The notes under the pieces were generated by a model, which saw only the letters and a list, made by a program, of their open reading frames with translations, was not told where the DNA came from and searched no databases. Below are positions 46,485-55,463 of a stretch of DNA of 64,000 nucleotides, piece by piece. The DNA lies in the NCBI GenBank assembly GCA_008729055.1, contig SDUX01000003.1, positions 248,001 through 312,000 on the forward strand. Reading direction: 5' to 3'. The stretch comes from Pyropia haitanensis (lineage: Eukaryota; Rhodophyta; Bangiophyceae; Bangiales; Bangiaceae). A program made the translations under genes and the position numbers. How positions within the stretch are numbered: the first letter of the stretch is position 1; each line of letters starts with the position of its first letter.

Positions 46485-47843
46485 TCAAACAACTTGGCAG
46501 GAGAAGCGACGGTACACGGTCCGTGACACGGCATTGCAACGAACGAGCGAGTCGGATGGGGCAGTCGCGCCTGGCGCGGGCGTTGGCGTTGCCCCCGCAA
46601 ACGTCCACACGTCCGTCGTCTCGCGGGTGCATGAGCACTCGCCCTCGAGGTCCCACGAGTAGCCATTGCACGTGGGCGTCGAGCACAGGTCCGACCCAAG
46701 GGAGGGCTCGTTGCGGGAAAAGAGCATGCACGTGCCGCCCGACGTCAGCTCCGAGCACGGAAACGTCTCGGGCGCCAGCTGCAGCGGCGGCACGCACTCC
46801 CCATGGCCACAGACGCCCCAACACTCAATGTTCGAGTCCTCTGTCCGGATGCCACACGCGTGCGACGTGCCAGCCGCAATGACGTCAAAGGAGGTGGTCG
46901 GCGTCTGGCGGTCCCAAAAGCTGACGAGGAAGCCAAAGCAGTCGGGCGTCCCGTCCGAGCGCAGGACGCAACTGAAGCCACGCCCGTTGGCCAGCGTCCC
47001 GGGGGTGCCCAAAAAGTCGGTGCCGGACGGGATGGACCCGACGAGCGTTGAGCCCTCGGCCCCCCAGCAGACGATCCTCCCGTCCGACGCAAACCCGCAC
47101 ACGTGGTCGTAGCCAACAACGATGGAGCTAAACAGGATGCCGTCAGGGTTCTCCGTCGTGGGCCCCACCACCTCCTGTGTCGTTGTGTAGGCGTCCGCGT
47201 TGTCGAGCAGCCCATCGCAGCTGACCCGCCCCGAGTGCGTGCGGGTGCACGTGACCGACTCGCCCGTCTGCACTTCCGCAATCGGGTCGGCCGTTGTGCC
47301 AATGTTGGTTGGTGTCAAGTACGAATTGTTGCCGCTCGACGTCGACCCCCAGCACACGGGCTCGATGGACGCTTGGAAGGCGTCGGTCTCGGCGGACGTC
47401 AGCGACGTCCGCGGCGCCTGCGTCGCAAAGTCCCAATACTGAAAGTCCGCCGTCAGGCCGCACGCGTGCAAGTCGCCCGTCGACACCTGCAGGTACGACA
47501 GGTCCGTCCGCGCCCCCGACACGCGCGGGTCTGCCGGGTCATTGCCAATGCAAAACACATTGTTGTTGCTGTCGCCCGTCAGCAGCATGCACGAGTAGTT
47601 GTTGTGGGAGGAGATGGAGAGCACGTTCTGGCTCGCCACGTCCGCGGTGGTGTAGGGCGTCACGTCGCCCCACACAAACACCGTGTCGTCAATGACGGCG
47701 GCGGAAAACTCATTGCCGAGGCCCAACGAGGACGTGACCGTCGTTACATCCACAGCTTGAGCCGCCACGGGGGTCACAGCGATCGACACCGCCGCCACTG
47801 CTGCCGCGCACAGGCACAGCGCCACCGCCGCCACAGGTCGCAT
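46485..47843 (-). CDS. Secreted RCC1/BLIP-II-like beta-propeller protein
   Basis: This 452-residue protein starts at ATG 47843 with a signal peptide (VAAVALCLCAAAVAAVSIAV, ending near VAAQA). The rest is built from repeats with the core C-x-G or W-G: VFVWGDVTPY, VFCIGNDP, PVCWGSTSSGN, RVSCDGLL, RIVCWGAEGS, PDCFGFLV and IECWGVCG. Each is preceded by a segment such as VSTGDLHACGL or VVGYDHVCGF. This is the pattern of extracellular RCC1/BLIP-II propellers, including the ectodomain of plant CRINKLY4-type receptors. A Cys-rich tail follows (PCSELTSGGTCML, then DLCSTPTCNGY and ECSC). There is no transmembrane helix or kinase, so it is probably secreted, perhaps a cell-wall or surface binding protein. 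The ligand is unknown. The upstream frame to 48155 is leader, not coding. Confidence 0.75.
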   Translation of the reverse strand: MRPVAAVALCLCAAAVAAVSIAVTPVAAQAVDVTTVTSSLGLGNEFSAAVIDDTVFVWGDVTPYTTADVASQNVLSISSHNNYSCMLLTGDSNNNVFCIGNDPADPRVSGARTDLSYLQVSTGDLHACGLTADFQYWDFATQAPRTSLTSAETDAFQASIEPVCWGSTSSGNNSYLTPTNIGTTADPIAEVQTGESVTCTRTHSGRVSCDGLLDNADAYTTTQEVVGPTTENPDGILFSSIVVGYDHVCGFASDGRIVCWGAEGSTLVGSIPSGTDFLGTPGTLANGRGFSCVLRSDGTPDCFGFLVSFWDRQTPTTSFDVIAAGTSHACGIRTEDSNIECWGVCGHGECVPPLQLAPETFPCSELTSGGTCMLFSRNEPSLGSDLCSTPTCNGYSWDLEGECSCTRETTDVWTFAGATPTPAPGATAPSDSLVRCNAVSRTVYRRFSCQVV

Positions 47844-48954
47844 CGTGGTCGTCTCCGCGGGCCGCGTTGGAACCCGCCGTGCCGTGTCTGTAGACTGCCT
47901 GCGCGAAGAGATGCCCAGTTCCCGCGCCCGCCCCCCCCACCCCACCCACCCACACGTCCCGCCTTGGCCAAAGAGAGAGCGGCGGCCGCCCCCACGCAAC
48001 AGGAAGACGCGACAGCAGCACGCCGGCGAGTGCGTCGGTGGCTGACGACACGAACGGTCTGCGCGCCCTCCTCCGGGCGGGTGCCCAAACACCGCAAGTA
48101 TCCCACACCGGTCCGCGCGGCGTGGGTGTGGTCGCCGCGGCCGCGGCCGGCCCACACAATGTTGCTACAAGTGGTGTAGCCTGCGCGTCCGTGCCTGGCC
48201 GAGAGCGCCCGATACCCCACCCCCCTACCGACGGGAAGACAGCAGCAAGCCCGGGCGCGTCGGCCACCCTGGCCTGCCACGATAGACAAGGGTGGCGATT
48301 TGCCGGCCACAACCCCATCCTAGCCCCCACCGCCCAGTCGCGCTGCAGAGCTCCGCGGGTCACGTTGCAGCGGCAAAATCAGGTCCCACAAGCACACCAG
48401 CAGCGAGGCGACAGCGACGACCCCACCACCCCACCGTCACAGCCGCAACTGCACCTCCCGTCCCGCCTGCGCCCCGCTCCCGGAACACAGAGCACAATGG
48501 GACAGCGGTAGCGCCGATGGGGGTGACCAGCCTCCCCAAGATTGTCAGTCGCACCGCCACCGGGAATGGCGAGGGAGCCGGGATCACCCCCAGCTCAGCG
48601 CACGCTACCCATGCTGCGTACAGGTCACCACTGTCTGCGTGCCGCCGGGGCAAGCCAAAAAAATGCAGAGAGGGGGCGGCGTCGGCAAGCGTGGCAGCAT
48701 CGCAGTCACGGTGACGACGGAGCCGCATCGAGGAGATGGCGAGCACCGACACGGCTGCTCGAGAGGGGGTTCCTGATATAAATTTCCAAATTTAGAATAC
48801 ATTTACGAGGCGGGCTCGCGAACTCGTGCTACATCCAACGGCGAAACCAACTTATACTTCACACGAGTATTTAGCCATGAAGCTGACCTGGCGTGATTCC
48901 AAAACGGAAGCGTTCCGTCCAGGATCATGGTATTGAGCTGAGCTCGGAAGCCCC
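47844..48954. other. Intergenic region upstream of the propeller gene
   Basis: This contains the leader and promoter of the RCC1-like gene on the left and the 3' flank of the next gene on the right. Positions 48770-48890 are AT-rich (TATAAATTTCCAAATTTAG is conspicuous). The TATAAAT word could be a promoter or a 3'-processing element; neither can be decided. No gene is seen. Confidence 0.4.
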
Positions 48955-49719
48955 TCAAGCGCGCACAGGCTCGCCATACACAAAGTCGTCGGCGACCACG
49001 ACGTCCCCGTGCTCGTCGTCGCGGTCCGTCACCTTGCGGTTGCCCAGCGTCATCCGCACGTACGCCACCACTGGCTTGTTGAACGCGACGCCCACAAAGC
49101 TCAGGCCCCCGCGCTTGGCCGGCGCAAACACCTTGGCCAGCCGCCGCCCGTGGACGTCAAAGTACTCGAGGCTGGTCACGTGCTTGAAGTCCACGTCGAG
49201 GAGGACCGCCCCAAAGCCGGTGGTAGTGGCCTTGTGGCCCGGTTTGCCCGGCACCTCAAAGTGGACCTCCACCACGTTGTCGCGGAGGGGAGTGAACAAA
49301 CGCGGGGCGGAGAAAGGCAGCAGCTGTACCGCCAGCTTCTTGTTCAACGACGTGAACCGGTTGTCCTCAATGTGCTGCACAGGCGGCGGGTTGGACACGC
49401 GGAACTCCCCACGCTTGGCCTTGAAGACCGCCCCGCGGGGGACGTTCGTGTTGAAAAAGTCGCCGGGCATGTCAAAGGGCACGCCATCGGCGTCCCAGTT
49501 GATGCTGCGGCGGCCGTCGCGGGCGGGCGGTCCCGACCCATTGTCCGGCTCGCCGAGGATGCTGGTGAACTTGTCAAAGGCGGGACGGATATCCGCGGCG
49601 GCGGCGCCGCGCGACCGCACCACCCGCCGCCGCAGGTCCGATGGGTGATGCGCCGACACAACGGCGGTGGCGGCCGCGACGATGGCTGTGACGGCAGACA
49701 GGCGGACGAGGAAGCCCAT
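48955..49719 (-). CDS. Secreted bacterial-like protein, copy A (paralogue of 51741-52502)
   Basis: This 254-residue protein has a signal peptide (MGFLVRLSAVTAIVAAATAV). The mature part contains RRSINWDADGVPFDMPGDFF, NVPRGAVF, GEFRVSNPP, RLFTPLRDNVVEVHFEVPG, TTGFGAVLLDVDF, TSLEYFDVHGRRLAKVFAPA, GLSFVGVAFNKPVVAYVRMT and DVVVADDFVYGEPVRA. This order (an INWDG motif, then DFFN..PRG.VF, a FEVPG strand, GFGAVF.DVD, a GLSF.GV strand and a DDF.YGEP end) is, from memory, that of uncharacterised exported proteins common in bacteria. That would suggest acquisition by horizontal transfer followed by local duplication; the inference needs a database search. No catalytic residues are evident and the fold appears to be all-beta, possibly carbohydrate or wall binding. 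ATG 49719 is supported by alignment with copy B. Confidence 0.8.
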   Translation of the reverse strand: MGFLVRLSAVTAIVAAATAVVSAHHPSDLRRRVVRSRGAAAADIRPAFDKFTSILGEPDNGSGPPARDGRRSINWDADGVPFDMPGDFFNTNVPRGAVFKAKRGEFRVSNPPPVQHIEDNRFTSLNKKLAVQLLPFSAPRLFTPLRDNVVEVHFEVPGKPGHKATTTGFGAVLLDVDFKHVTSLEYFDVHGRRLAKVFAPAKRGGLSFVGVAFNKPVVAYVRMTLGNRKVTDRDDEHGDVVVADDFVYGEPVRA

Positions 49720-49929
49720 GGCTCGGGGGAGAGTCGGTGCGGAGCGCTCGACCAATGTTGTGGGCGTGAGGGAGGCGGAGGAGGGTCGGGGGGCGGGGGA
49801 GGGGAGAGTTGGCAGCGGGAAGGGAGAGCGAGGAGGGGGAGCCAGCGGATCTGTGGACGGCTGCGAAGGTGGGGATGTGTGCGTTGGCAGGTGTGTGGGG
49901 ATGCAGGATATCGAACCCGCATTGCCCGG

Positions 49930-49950
49930 CGACGGTGCGTCTTTATACCA
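49930..49950 (-). promoter_or_regulatory. TATA-like core element of copy A
   Basis: On the minus strand the sequence reads TATAAAGACGCACCGTCG, about 225 bases before ATG 49719. A closely similar word precedes copy B at nearly the same distance, which supports a role. It is otherwise unproven. Confidence 0.4.
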
Positions 49951-51553
49951 ATCCGCGGGCAGTACCCCGCGCCGTCTGCGGCGGGGTCCCGCGCGGGCCT
50001 CGGCATCAGCGGGGCAGGGAACGGCGCGCGCCGCCGCCACGCGAGCTGCCGGGCTTGCCGCGGCAGCGGCACCGCGCGCTCGCCAAGTCGGGGTGCCCGT
50101 GGGGGCACGAGGCGGGGGGTTGCCGACCGTACCGCGCTTGGGGCGGGGGGTCGGGGGCCGCGGAACCAGCCCCACGGCGCGTCCTCGTGCGGCACCCGCT
50201 CCCGTGCGTCGTGCGGGGCACTGGCGGGTCATTGCTGGCGGTGCCTTGCGGCAGGGATGGCGAGGTGTCATCCCGTAGGCGCGATGACCTGGCAGGCGGC
50301 ACCGCTGGCGCGAGCCTCTGTGTGGGGGCGTTGGTTGGGCCCGTGGACAATTGAAATCTGGCTGGACTCGAGGACAAAATCCCGACTGTCAATGGCGTCG
50401 CTGTGTCCTGAGTCGGTGCGCGTGGGCCAATGGGGCGGCGACCCACCGGCCTGACAGGCCGGAAGAGGGCGTCCGGCGCCCCCATACCTTCTGCACCCGC
50501 GGGCTCGACAGTCATCGCTGTGTTGGCCCAGTCGCGTCGTCGCCCGTCCATCCTCACCTCACGAGCGGACGATCCTGTCCCGCCGGGCGAGCGGCTGCTG
50601 GCCCTTACACCGATCGCCGCCACCGGAGCGCCTTGCTGCCCCCCCCTACAGCTCCGGTCGCGTTGAGTGGGCTGATGCGCTGGCCGCGCTCGACGACGGA
50701 CGGCCGGAGAGAGGGATGAGGCGGAGCAGAGCTCCCTCCTCCCCTCCCCGCCTCGCCACCGCGGTCGGTTTCGCCGCGCGGGTTGGTCCGCATGGCGGGT
50801 GCTCGACGGACAGGTGGCCAGCGCCAGCCCATCGGCTTGAGTCCCCCCTCATGAAGATTCCATCTTCGCCCGCCGACCGCGCCGCGGAGTCGATGGCGCG
50901 ACCGGCGTGGCCGCTGCTGGGCGTCAATGGAGGGAGACACTCAGCCGTTTGGCGCGTGCACAATGAGCCGCTCTCACGATATGGCACCCTGCCATAAGCG
51001 CGCCTGACACGTACAAACGGACGTTGGTGGGCAGCCTACAGTTTTGTAGCCGTACTTGTTGCTAGCAGCGGTGTAGACCAGGTCGGCGTGGTGTTGGTCC
51101 TTTGGGCGGTGGTTTGCCAGCGCACGCCCCGATACGGCTGTGCACATGCGCCGCACGCCAAGGCACCATGACCGGCGATACGTCCACGGGTGGGCGGGGT
51201 GACGTTCCGTCCCCGGTCCTCGCGCCGTTGCCACGACAGCGGCTCCAGCCTCTTCGTGCTGCCTCCCTCCAGGGATGCAGCGCTCACGCTGGCAGAGGAG
51301 CGCATGGTGGGTCATACTGCCGGTGTGTGAGCGTTCGTGCGGTGTCGCCGCCATCCTCTTCCATCCCCGTGCACGCCGGCGCCGGCGCGTTCGCCCCAAG
51401 GTCGGACGCCAGCGAGAAGCTGCGTCAGGGCGACGGCGGCTGGCCACGGTGGCCCCGGCCCGCCCCGTGCGGCCCTGCATGCAGGGGTGCGGCGGCAGCC
51501 CACTCACAGAGGGCGCGGCAGGATGCCGCCCGCTCCACCAAGGGGTGTTGGGA

Positions 51554-51574
51554 GTACAAATAGGCACCGACGGG
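51554..51574 (+). promoter_or_regulatory. TATA-like core element of copy B
   Basis: The plus strand reads GTACAAATAGGCACCGACGG about 185 bases before ATG 51741. It shares an A/T-rich core and GCACCG[A/T]CG with the element of copy A. Confidence 0.4.
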
Positions 51575-51740
51575 CGAGTCTCCAGGCCACCACCTCCGTT
51601 CTCCATCGGCGCACACACACCCACCACTCCCCATCCACCACTCCCAAGCACCAATCGGCTCCGCCATCTTCGACGGCCGCCGAATCCGTTAGCACCAAGC
51701 CACTTCCCTCTCTTCCCTTCCACCTTCCCTTCCCACCACC

Positions 51741-52502
51741 ATGGGCTACCTCACCCGCCTTTCGGTGCTCGCCGCCGTCGCGGCAGCGACCATCGCGACG
51801 GCCTCGGCCAACAGCGACAAGGTGACCGCCAAGGTGGTCAAGTTTACGGGCGCCCACGCCGGCGACATCCGCCACGCGTTCAACACGTTCAGCCGCCTGC
51901 TCGGCGAGCCCGACAACGCGTCCGGGCCGCCCGCCCACGGTGGCCGCCGGAGCATCAACTGGGACGGCGCGGGCGTGCCGTTTGACATGCCAGGTGACTT
52001 TTTCAACACCGCCGTGCCGCGCGGGGCGGTCTTCCACGCCGCCCACGGCGAGTTCCGCGTGTCCAACCCGCCGCGGGAGCAGCACATTGACGACGACCGC
52101 TTCTCGTCGCTCAACCCCCTGCTGTCCAAGCAGCTCAAGACCTTCTCGCCGCACCGCCTGTTCACGCCCCTCCGCGGCAACGTGGTAAAGGTGGAGTTTG
52201 AGGTGCCGGGCAAGCGGGGCCACAAGGCCACCACGAATGGCTTTGGCGCGGTCCTCGCGGACGTTGATTTTGAGCACACCACCCGCCTCGAGTACTTTGA
52301 CGTCCACGGGCGGCGGCTGGCCAAGGTGTTTGTACCGGCCAAGCGGGGCGGGCTGAGCTTCTTGGGCGTCGTCTTCAACAAGCCGGTGGTGGCGTACGTG
52401 CGGATGACGCTGGGCAACCGCAAGGTGACGGACCGCGACGACAAGCACGGGGATGTGGTTGTTGCCGACGACTTTGTGTACGGCGAGCCCGTGCGCGCGT
52501 AG
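51741..52502 (+). CDS. Secreted bacterial-like protein, copy B (paralogue of 48955-49719)
   Basis: This 253-residue protein starts MGYLTRLSVLAAVAAATIAT, a signal peptide. It is aligned without major gaps to copy A and shares SINWD(G/A), GVPFDMPGDFFNT, VPRGAVF, GEFRVSNPP, RLFTPLR, FEVPGK.GHKATT and GFGAVL.DVDF. The last hundred residues, ending HGDVVVADDFVYGEPVRA, are nearly identical. By eye the two are roughly three-quarters identical, with the N-terminal 50 residues most diverged, as expected for signal peptides. The high similarity at the C-terminus suggests a recent duplication, gene conversion or strong constraint. Function is unknown. Both copies keep an open frame, which argues that both are in use. 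Confidence 0.8.
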   Translation: MGYLTRLSVLAAVAAATIATASANSDKVTAKVVKFTGAHAGDIRHAFNTFSRLLGEPDNASGPPAHGGRRSINWDGAGVPFDMPGDFFNTAVPRGAVFHAAHGEFRVSNPPREQHIDDDRFSSLNPLLSKQLKTFSPHRLFTPLRGNVVKVEFEVPGKRGHKATTNGFGAVLADVDFEHTTRLEYFDVHGRRLAKVFVPAKRGGLSFLGVVFNKPVVAYVRMTLGNRKVTDRDDKHGDVVVADDFVYGEPVRA

Positions 52503-53607
52503 GCGGCGGGGTAGGACGGACCGCGGGCCGAGGGGTGTGAGGCGCAGAGTTTCGTTCCCCTGGGTAGTAGCGGGCAGTGTAGGAGGGCTTGAGAGACTAC
52601 TTTTTTTTATAGGGCCGCGGCTGTGGCCGACGGCCTGCCACGCGATGGCACCATAGGACACTGTTTTATTCATTTTTGTCCTCCCTTCGGTCTCACAGGC
52701 CGACCCGTCCCACACAAGCTCACCAACAGGCACTCCCACGCCCACATCTCAGACCTGCATTCACTCGTCCGTGCGCCGCCCCCTGGCCAATGCCGCCGCC
52801 CCACTCGGCCTCCGCCCTCTGTCGTCCGTTGGGCACGCGGGGACGGACGGCCGCCGCCGCGGCGGCCGCCGCCGCCACCGCAGCGCGCTGGCAGCCGACC
52901 ACCCTCCGCGACCGGCGTGCACGGCGTGGCCACGGCCCGAGAGCCACGACCCCGCGGGACGCGGCCGCGTCCATGACTGCCGCGACTGACGGCGGCGGTG
53001 TCATCGTCCGCAGGGGGCGCCCCCGCCGCGGCCGTCGGGCGGGCGCCGCCACCGCTGCGCCTCCCACCCTCTCACCCGCCACGTGTCACAACCACGCAAC
53101 CGAAATTGTGCTACTCGAGTCCAACCGCATGGTCACAACTGGTTGGTCCAGACAATTCCGCGCGGGACGCGCGCATGCCCCCTCGCCCGGCGCATGCCGC
53201 GCCGCGTCGAAGGAGGCGCACCGTCGATTGCTGCGCCCGACGCCGCCACCGGCGTCGTGCGGCGCGTCACCGCGTCGCCGCCGCCGCGCGGATCCCGCCG
53301 CCGGGCGTTTCGTCCCGACCGCGCCCGCCGACCCGGCCGCGTCGAGCCGAGCGCTTTGTCCCTGGTCCTGGGCCCTGTCTGTACGTCCCAGCCCATTCGT
53401 CCGTCCCCCGTGTCCCCCCCTTCTCTGGTCGCGTTCGCCCCCCCCCACCCGCCTGGCCCCTCCGTCTCCGCAATCCCCCCCCGTCTCCGCTGCCCGCCCC
53501 CGTCTCCGCTGCCCCCCCCCGTCTCTGCTATCCCCCTCCGTCTGCCGTCCGTCGCTGCTGCTGCCTACATTCCCCCCCCCCCCCCCCGCGGCGCTACGCG
53601 TCTCGCC
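52503..53607 (+). other. Intergenic region and C-rich leader of prefoldin gene
   Basis: A T run near 52601-52608 followed by ATAGGG lies about 100 bases after the copy B stop and may belong to its 3' UTR. From 53390 the strand turns into CCCCCGTCTC-type repeats (53415-53540) and then C runs just before the start codon. The upstream frame from 53083 lacks a supported start. No separate gene is seen. Confidence 0.4.
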
Positions 53608-54548
53608 ATGGATACCTCTGGCGGCACCGGCAGTGGCGGCGGCAGTGGCGGCGGCGCCGCCAGTGCCCCCTCTGCCGCCGCTGCCGGCGGCGGCGCCAGC
53701 AGCGGCGCCAGCGGCGGCACGCCCGCGCCCATGGCCATCGCGACGGGCGGCGGCGCGGGCGTCGTCGGCACGCCCGACGCGCCGCTGCTGTTTACCAACC
53801 CGACGACGGAGGAGGAGCACCGGGGCATCCCCGAGGCGGTCTTCTTTGAGGACGTCCCCGCGGTGGGCGCCGCGCACGGCGCGGCGCCGACGATTGCGGC
53901 GCTGGACCAGCTGCTGGCCAAGTACAAGTTTTGGGAGGGCCGCTTCCAGCGCCGCCGCGCCGCGCTGTCCACCAAGATCCCCGACGTGACGCGGGCGGTG
54001 GATGTGATCCAGGCGCTCCAGGCCGCCGCCGAGCGCGCGCCCGCCGAGGGAGGGGGCGAGGGGGGAGGCACGGCGGGGGCTGAGGCGGGCGCGGCGGGCG
54101 CGGCGGGCGCGGCCGGGGAGTCCAAGGGCGGGGATGGCGCGGCGGCGGCGGCGGGGGCGGGGGGTGCGCTCGAGACCCACTTTGAGCTGTCCACCCAGCT
54201 GTTTGCCAAGGCGACGCTCAAGGCCGGCCGGTCGGTGTGCCTCTGGCTGGGCGCGTCGGTGATGGTCGAGTACGAGCTCGCTGACGCGATGGAGCTGCTG
54301 CGGGAGAACCTGGCCGGCGCACAGGCGCAGCTGGCCGAGATGGAGGGTGACCTCGCCTTCCTCCGCGCCCAAATGAACGTAGTGGAGGTCAACATGACGC
54401 GCGTGTACAACTGGGACGTGGCGGTGCGGCGGGAGGCGGCGCTCGCGGCGGCAGGGGGGGGGCGGGCGCGGGCGCCTCTGCCGCCGCCATTGCCGGGGCG
54501 GGGGGGAAGGGGGGGGCGATTGAGGCGCCCAAGTCGGCGCAGGCATGA
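53608..54548 (+). CDS. PFDN3: Prefoldin subunit 3 (VBP1), with a C-terminal frame break
   Basis: Prefoldin 3 is an alpha-type subunit of the hexameric chaperone that delivers unfolded actin and tubulin to the cytosolic chaperonin. Family motifs are in order: RGIPEAVFFEDVP, ALDQLLAKYKFWE (first coiled-coil arm), STKIPDVTRAVDVIQAL, then a Gly/Ala insertion (54035-54170). These are followed by ETHFELSTQLFAKA, RSVCLWLGASVMVEYELADA, EMEGDLAFLRAQMNVVEVNM and TRVYNWDVAVRRE. The usual length is about 190; here the first 60 residues and the insertion are extra low-complexity sequence. After RREAALAAAGGG the literal frame continues into Arg/Pro/Gly sequence to 54672. One added base in the nine-G run at 54454-54462 instead gives a short tail ending IEAPKSAQA and a stop at 54546, total 313 residues. 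I prefer that end. ATG 53608 follows TCTCGCC. Confidence 0.88.
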
Positions 54549-55463
54549 GGGCAGTGGGGGTGGTGCGGGGGGGTTTTGGGGGGACGAGGGGGGGGGGGGC
54601 TCTGGGTGGAGAGGGGTGGGAGGGGCGGCGGTGGATTGGGACGGTGGGAGGGCGGGGATGGACCACGTGTGAGGGGTGTTTGGTGTGAGGGGGAGGAGGT
54701 TGGGGGGGGGGGCGGAAGCAGGGGGGGGGGGGGGGGGGGGGTTGGGGCACTGCCTTGTGCTCCGCGTGTGCTTTTGTTTTTCATCTCGCTCCTGTTACGG
54801 CGGGGTGGTCACCGACCTGCGCTTTTTTTTTTGTCTTCTGACGCTCAGGCCCCCCCCACTGCCTGCGTATACCGGGGTGGCCCGCGGGATGGGCGCCGGT
54901 GGGGTCACTTCTCGCGCCGCTCGCGGGGGGGGGGGGGGGGGACGCCGGCCCCTGCGTCCCGGGCGGGCGCGGCGGAGCGGTGCCGCCGCGGGGCGGCGGG
55001 CGGGGGCGCGCCCTCGGTGCCCATCCCGCGCACCTGGGGCGGGTCGCCCTCGACAGCTGCCGCGCCCGCCGCTGCGCCCGCTCGTGCCGGCAGCCGCGTC
55101 GCGGCGGGGCGGTCCACGCGGGCGCAGGCGCACCGCCCGGTGGGTGGCTCTCTTGCCTCTGGGACTGCGGCGCCCCCGCGGGCTGGTGCGGCGCTGCCAA
55201 GCGATGGGCGGGGTCCGCAAGGGGACGCGCAACGTACGAAAAAGGAAACAAAAGTTCAGGGGAAGAGCCCCGTCCCTCTCTCTGTCGCGAGCTCAGTCTC
55301 TACCCCCTACCCACCCCCTGAGGTGGGCCCCCGCATCAGAGGAGCCACCCCCAGCAGAGCGAAACACCAGAGTAGGAAACCGCGAGGGGGCAGAGCCCAG
55401 CACAGTGACAGTGTCCTCCAGTTGGGAAGTTATGGCGGGCGGCCACCGCCGCGCGCGGCCCGG
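54549..55463. other. Convergent intergenic region, prefoldin and Hint-domain genes
   Basis: G-rich sequence after the prefoldin stop (54570-54745, with long G runs) is followed by a T-rich patch (54770-54840), then GC-rich sequence of no recognisable content. Confidence 0.4.

Larger units (their letters stand above)
49720..51740. other. Divergent promoter region of the secreted paralogue pair
   Basis: The two paralogues point away from each other across this 2-kb spacer. Each has a TATA-like word followed by GCACCG[T/A]CG about 190-230 bases before its ATG (see separate entries). No gene is supported in between. Confidence 0.5.

Noticed and set aside
49900..49935. T-arm-like sequence (GGGTTCGATATCC on the minus strand)
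   Set aside because: The loop is one base too long and no D-arm, anticodon arm or acceptor stem fits around it, so it is not a tRNA.
54549..54672. Extension of prefoldin 3 to the literal stop near 54672
   Set aside because: The extension is Arg/Pro/Gly sequence unlike any prefoldin. The tail in the neighbouring frame is shorter and more plausible.
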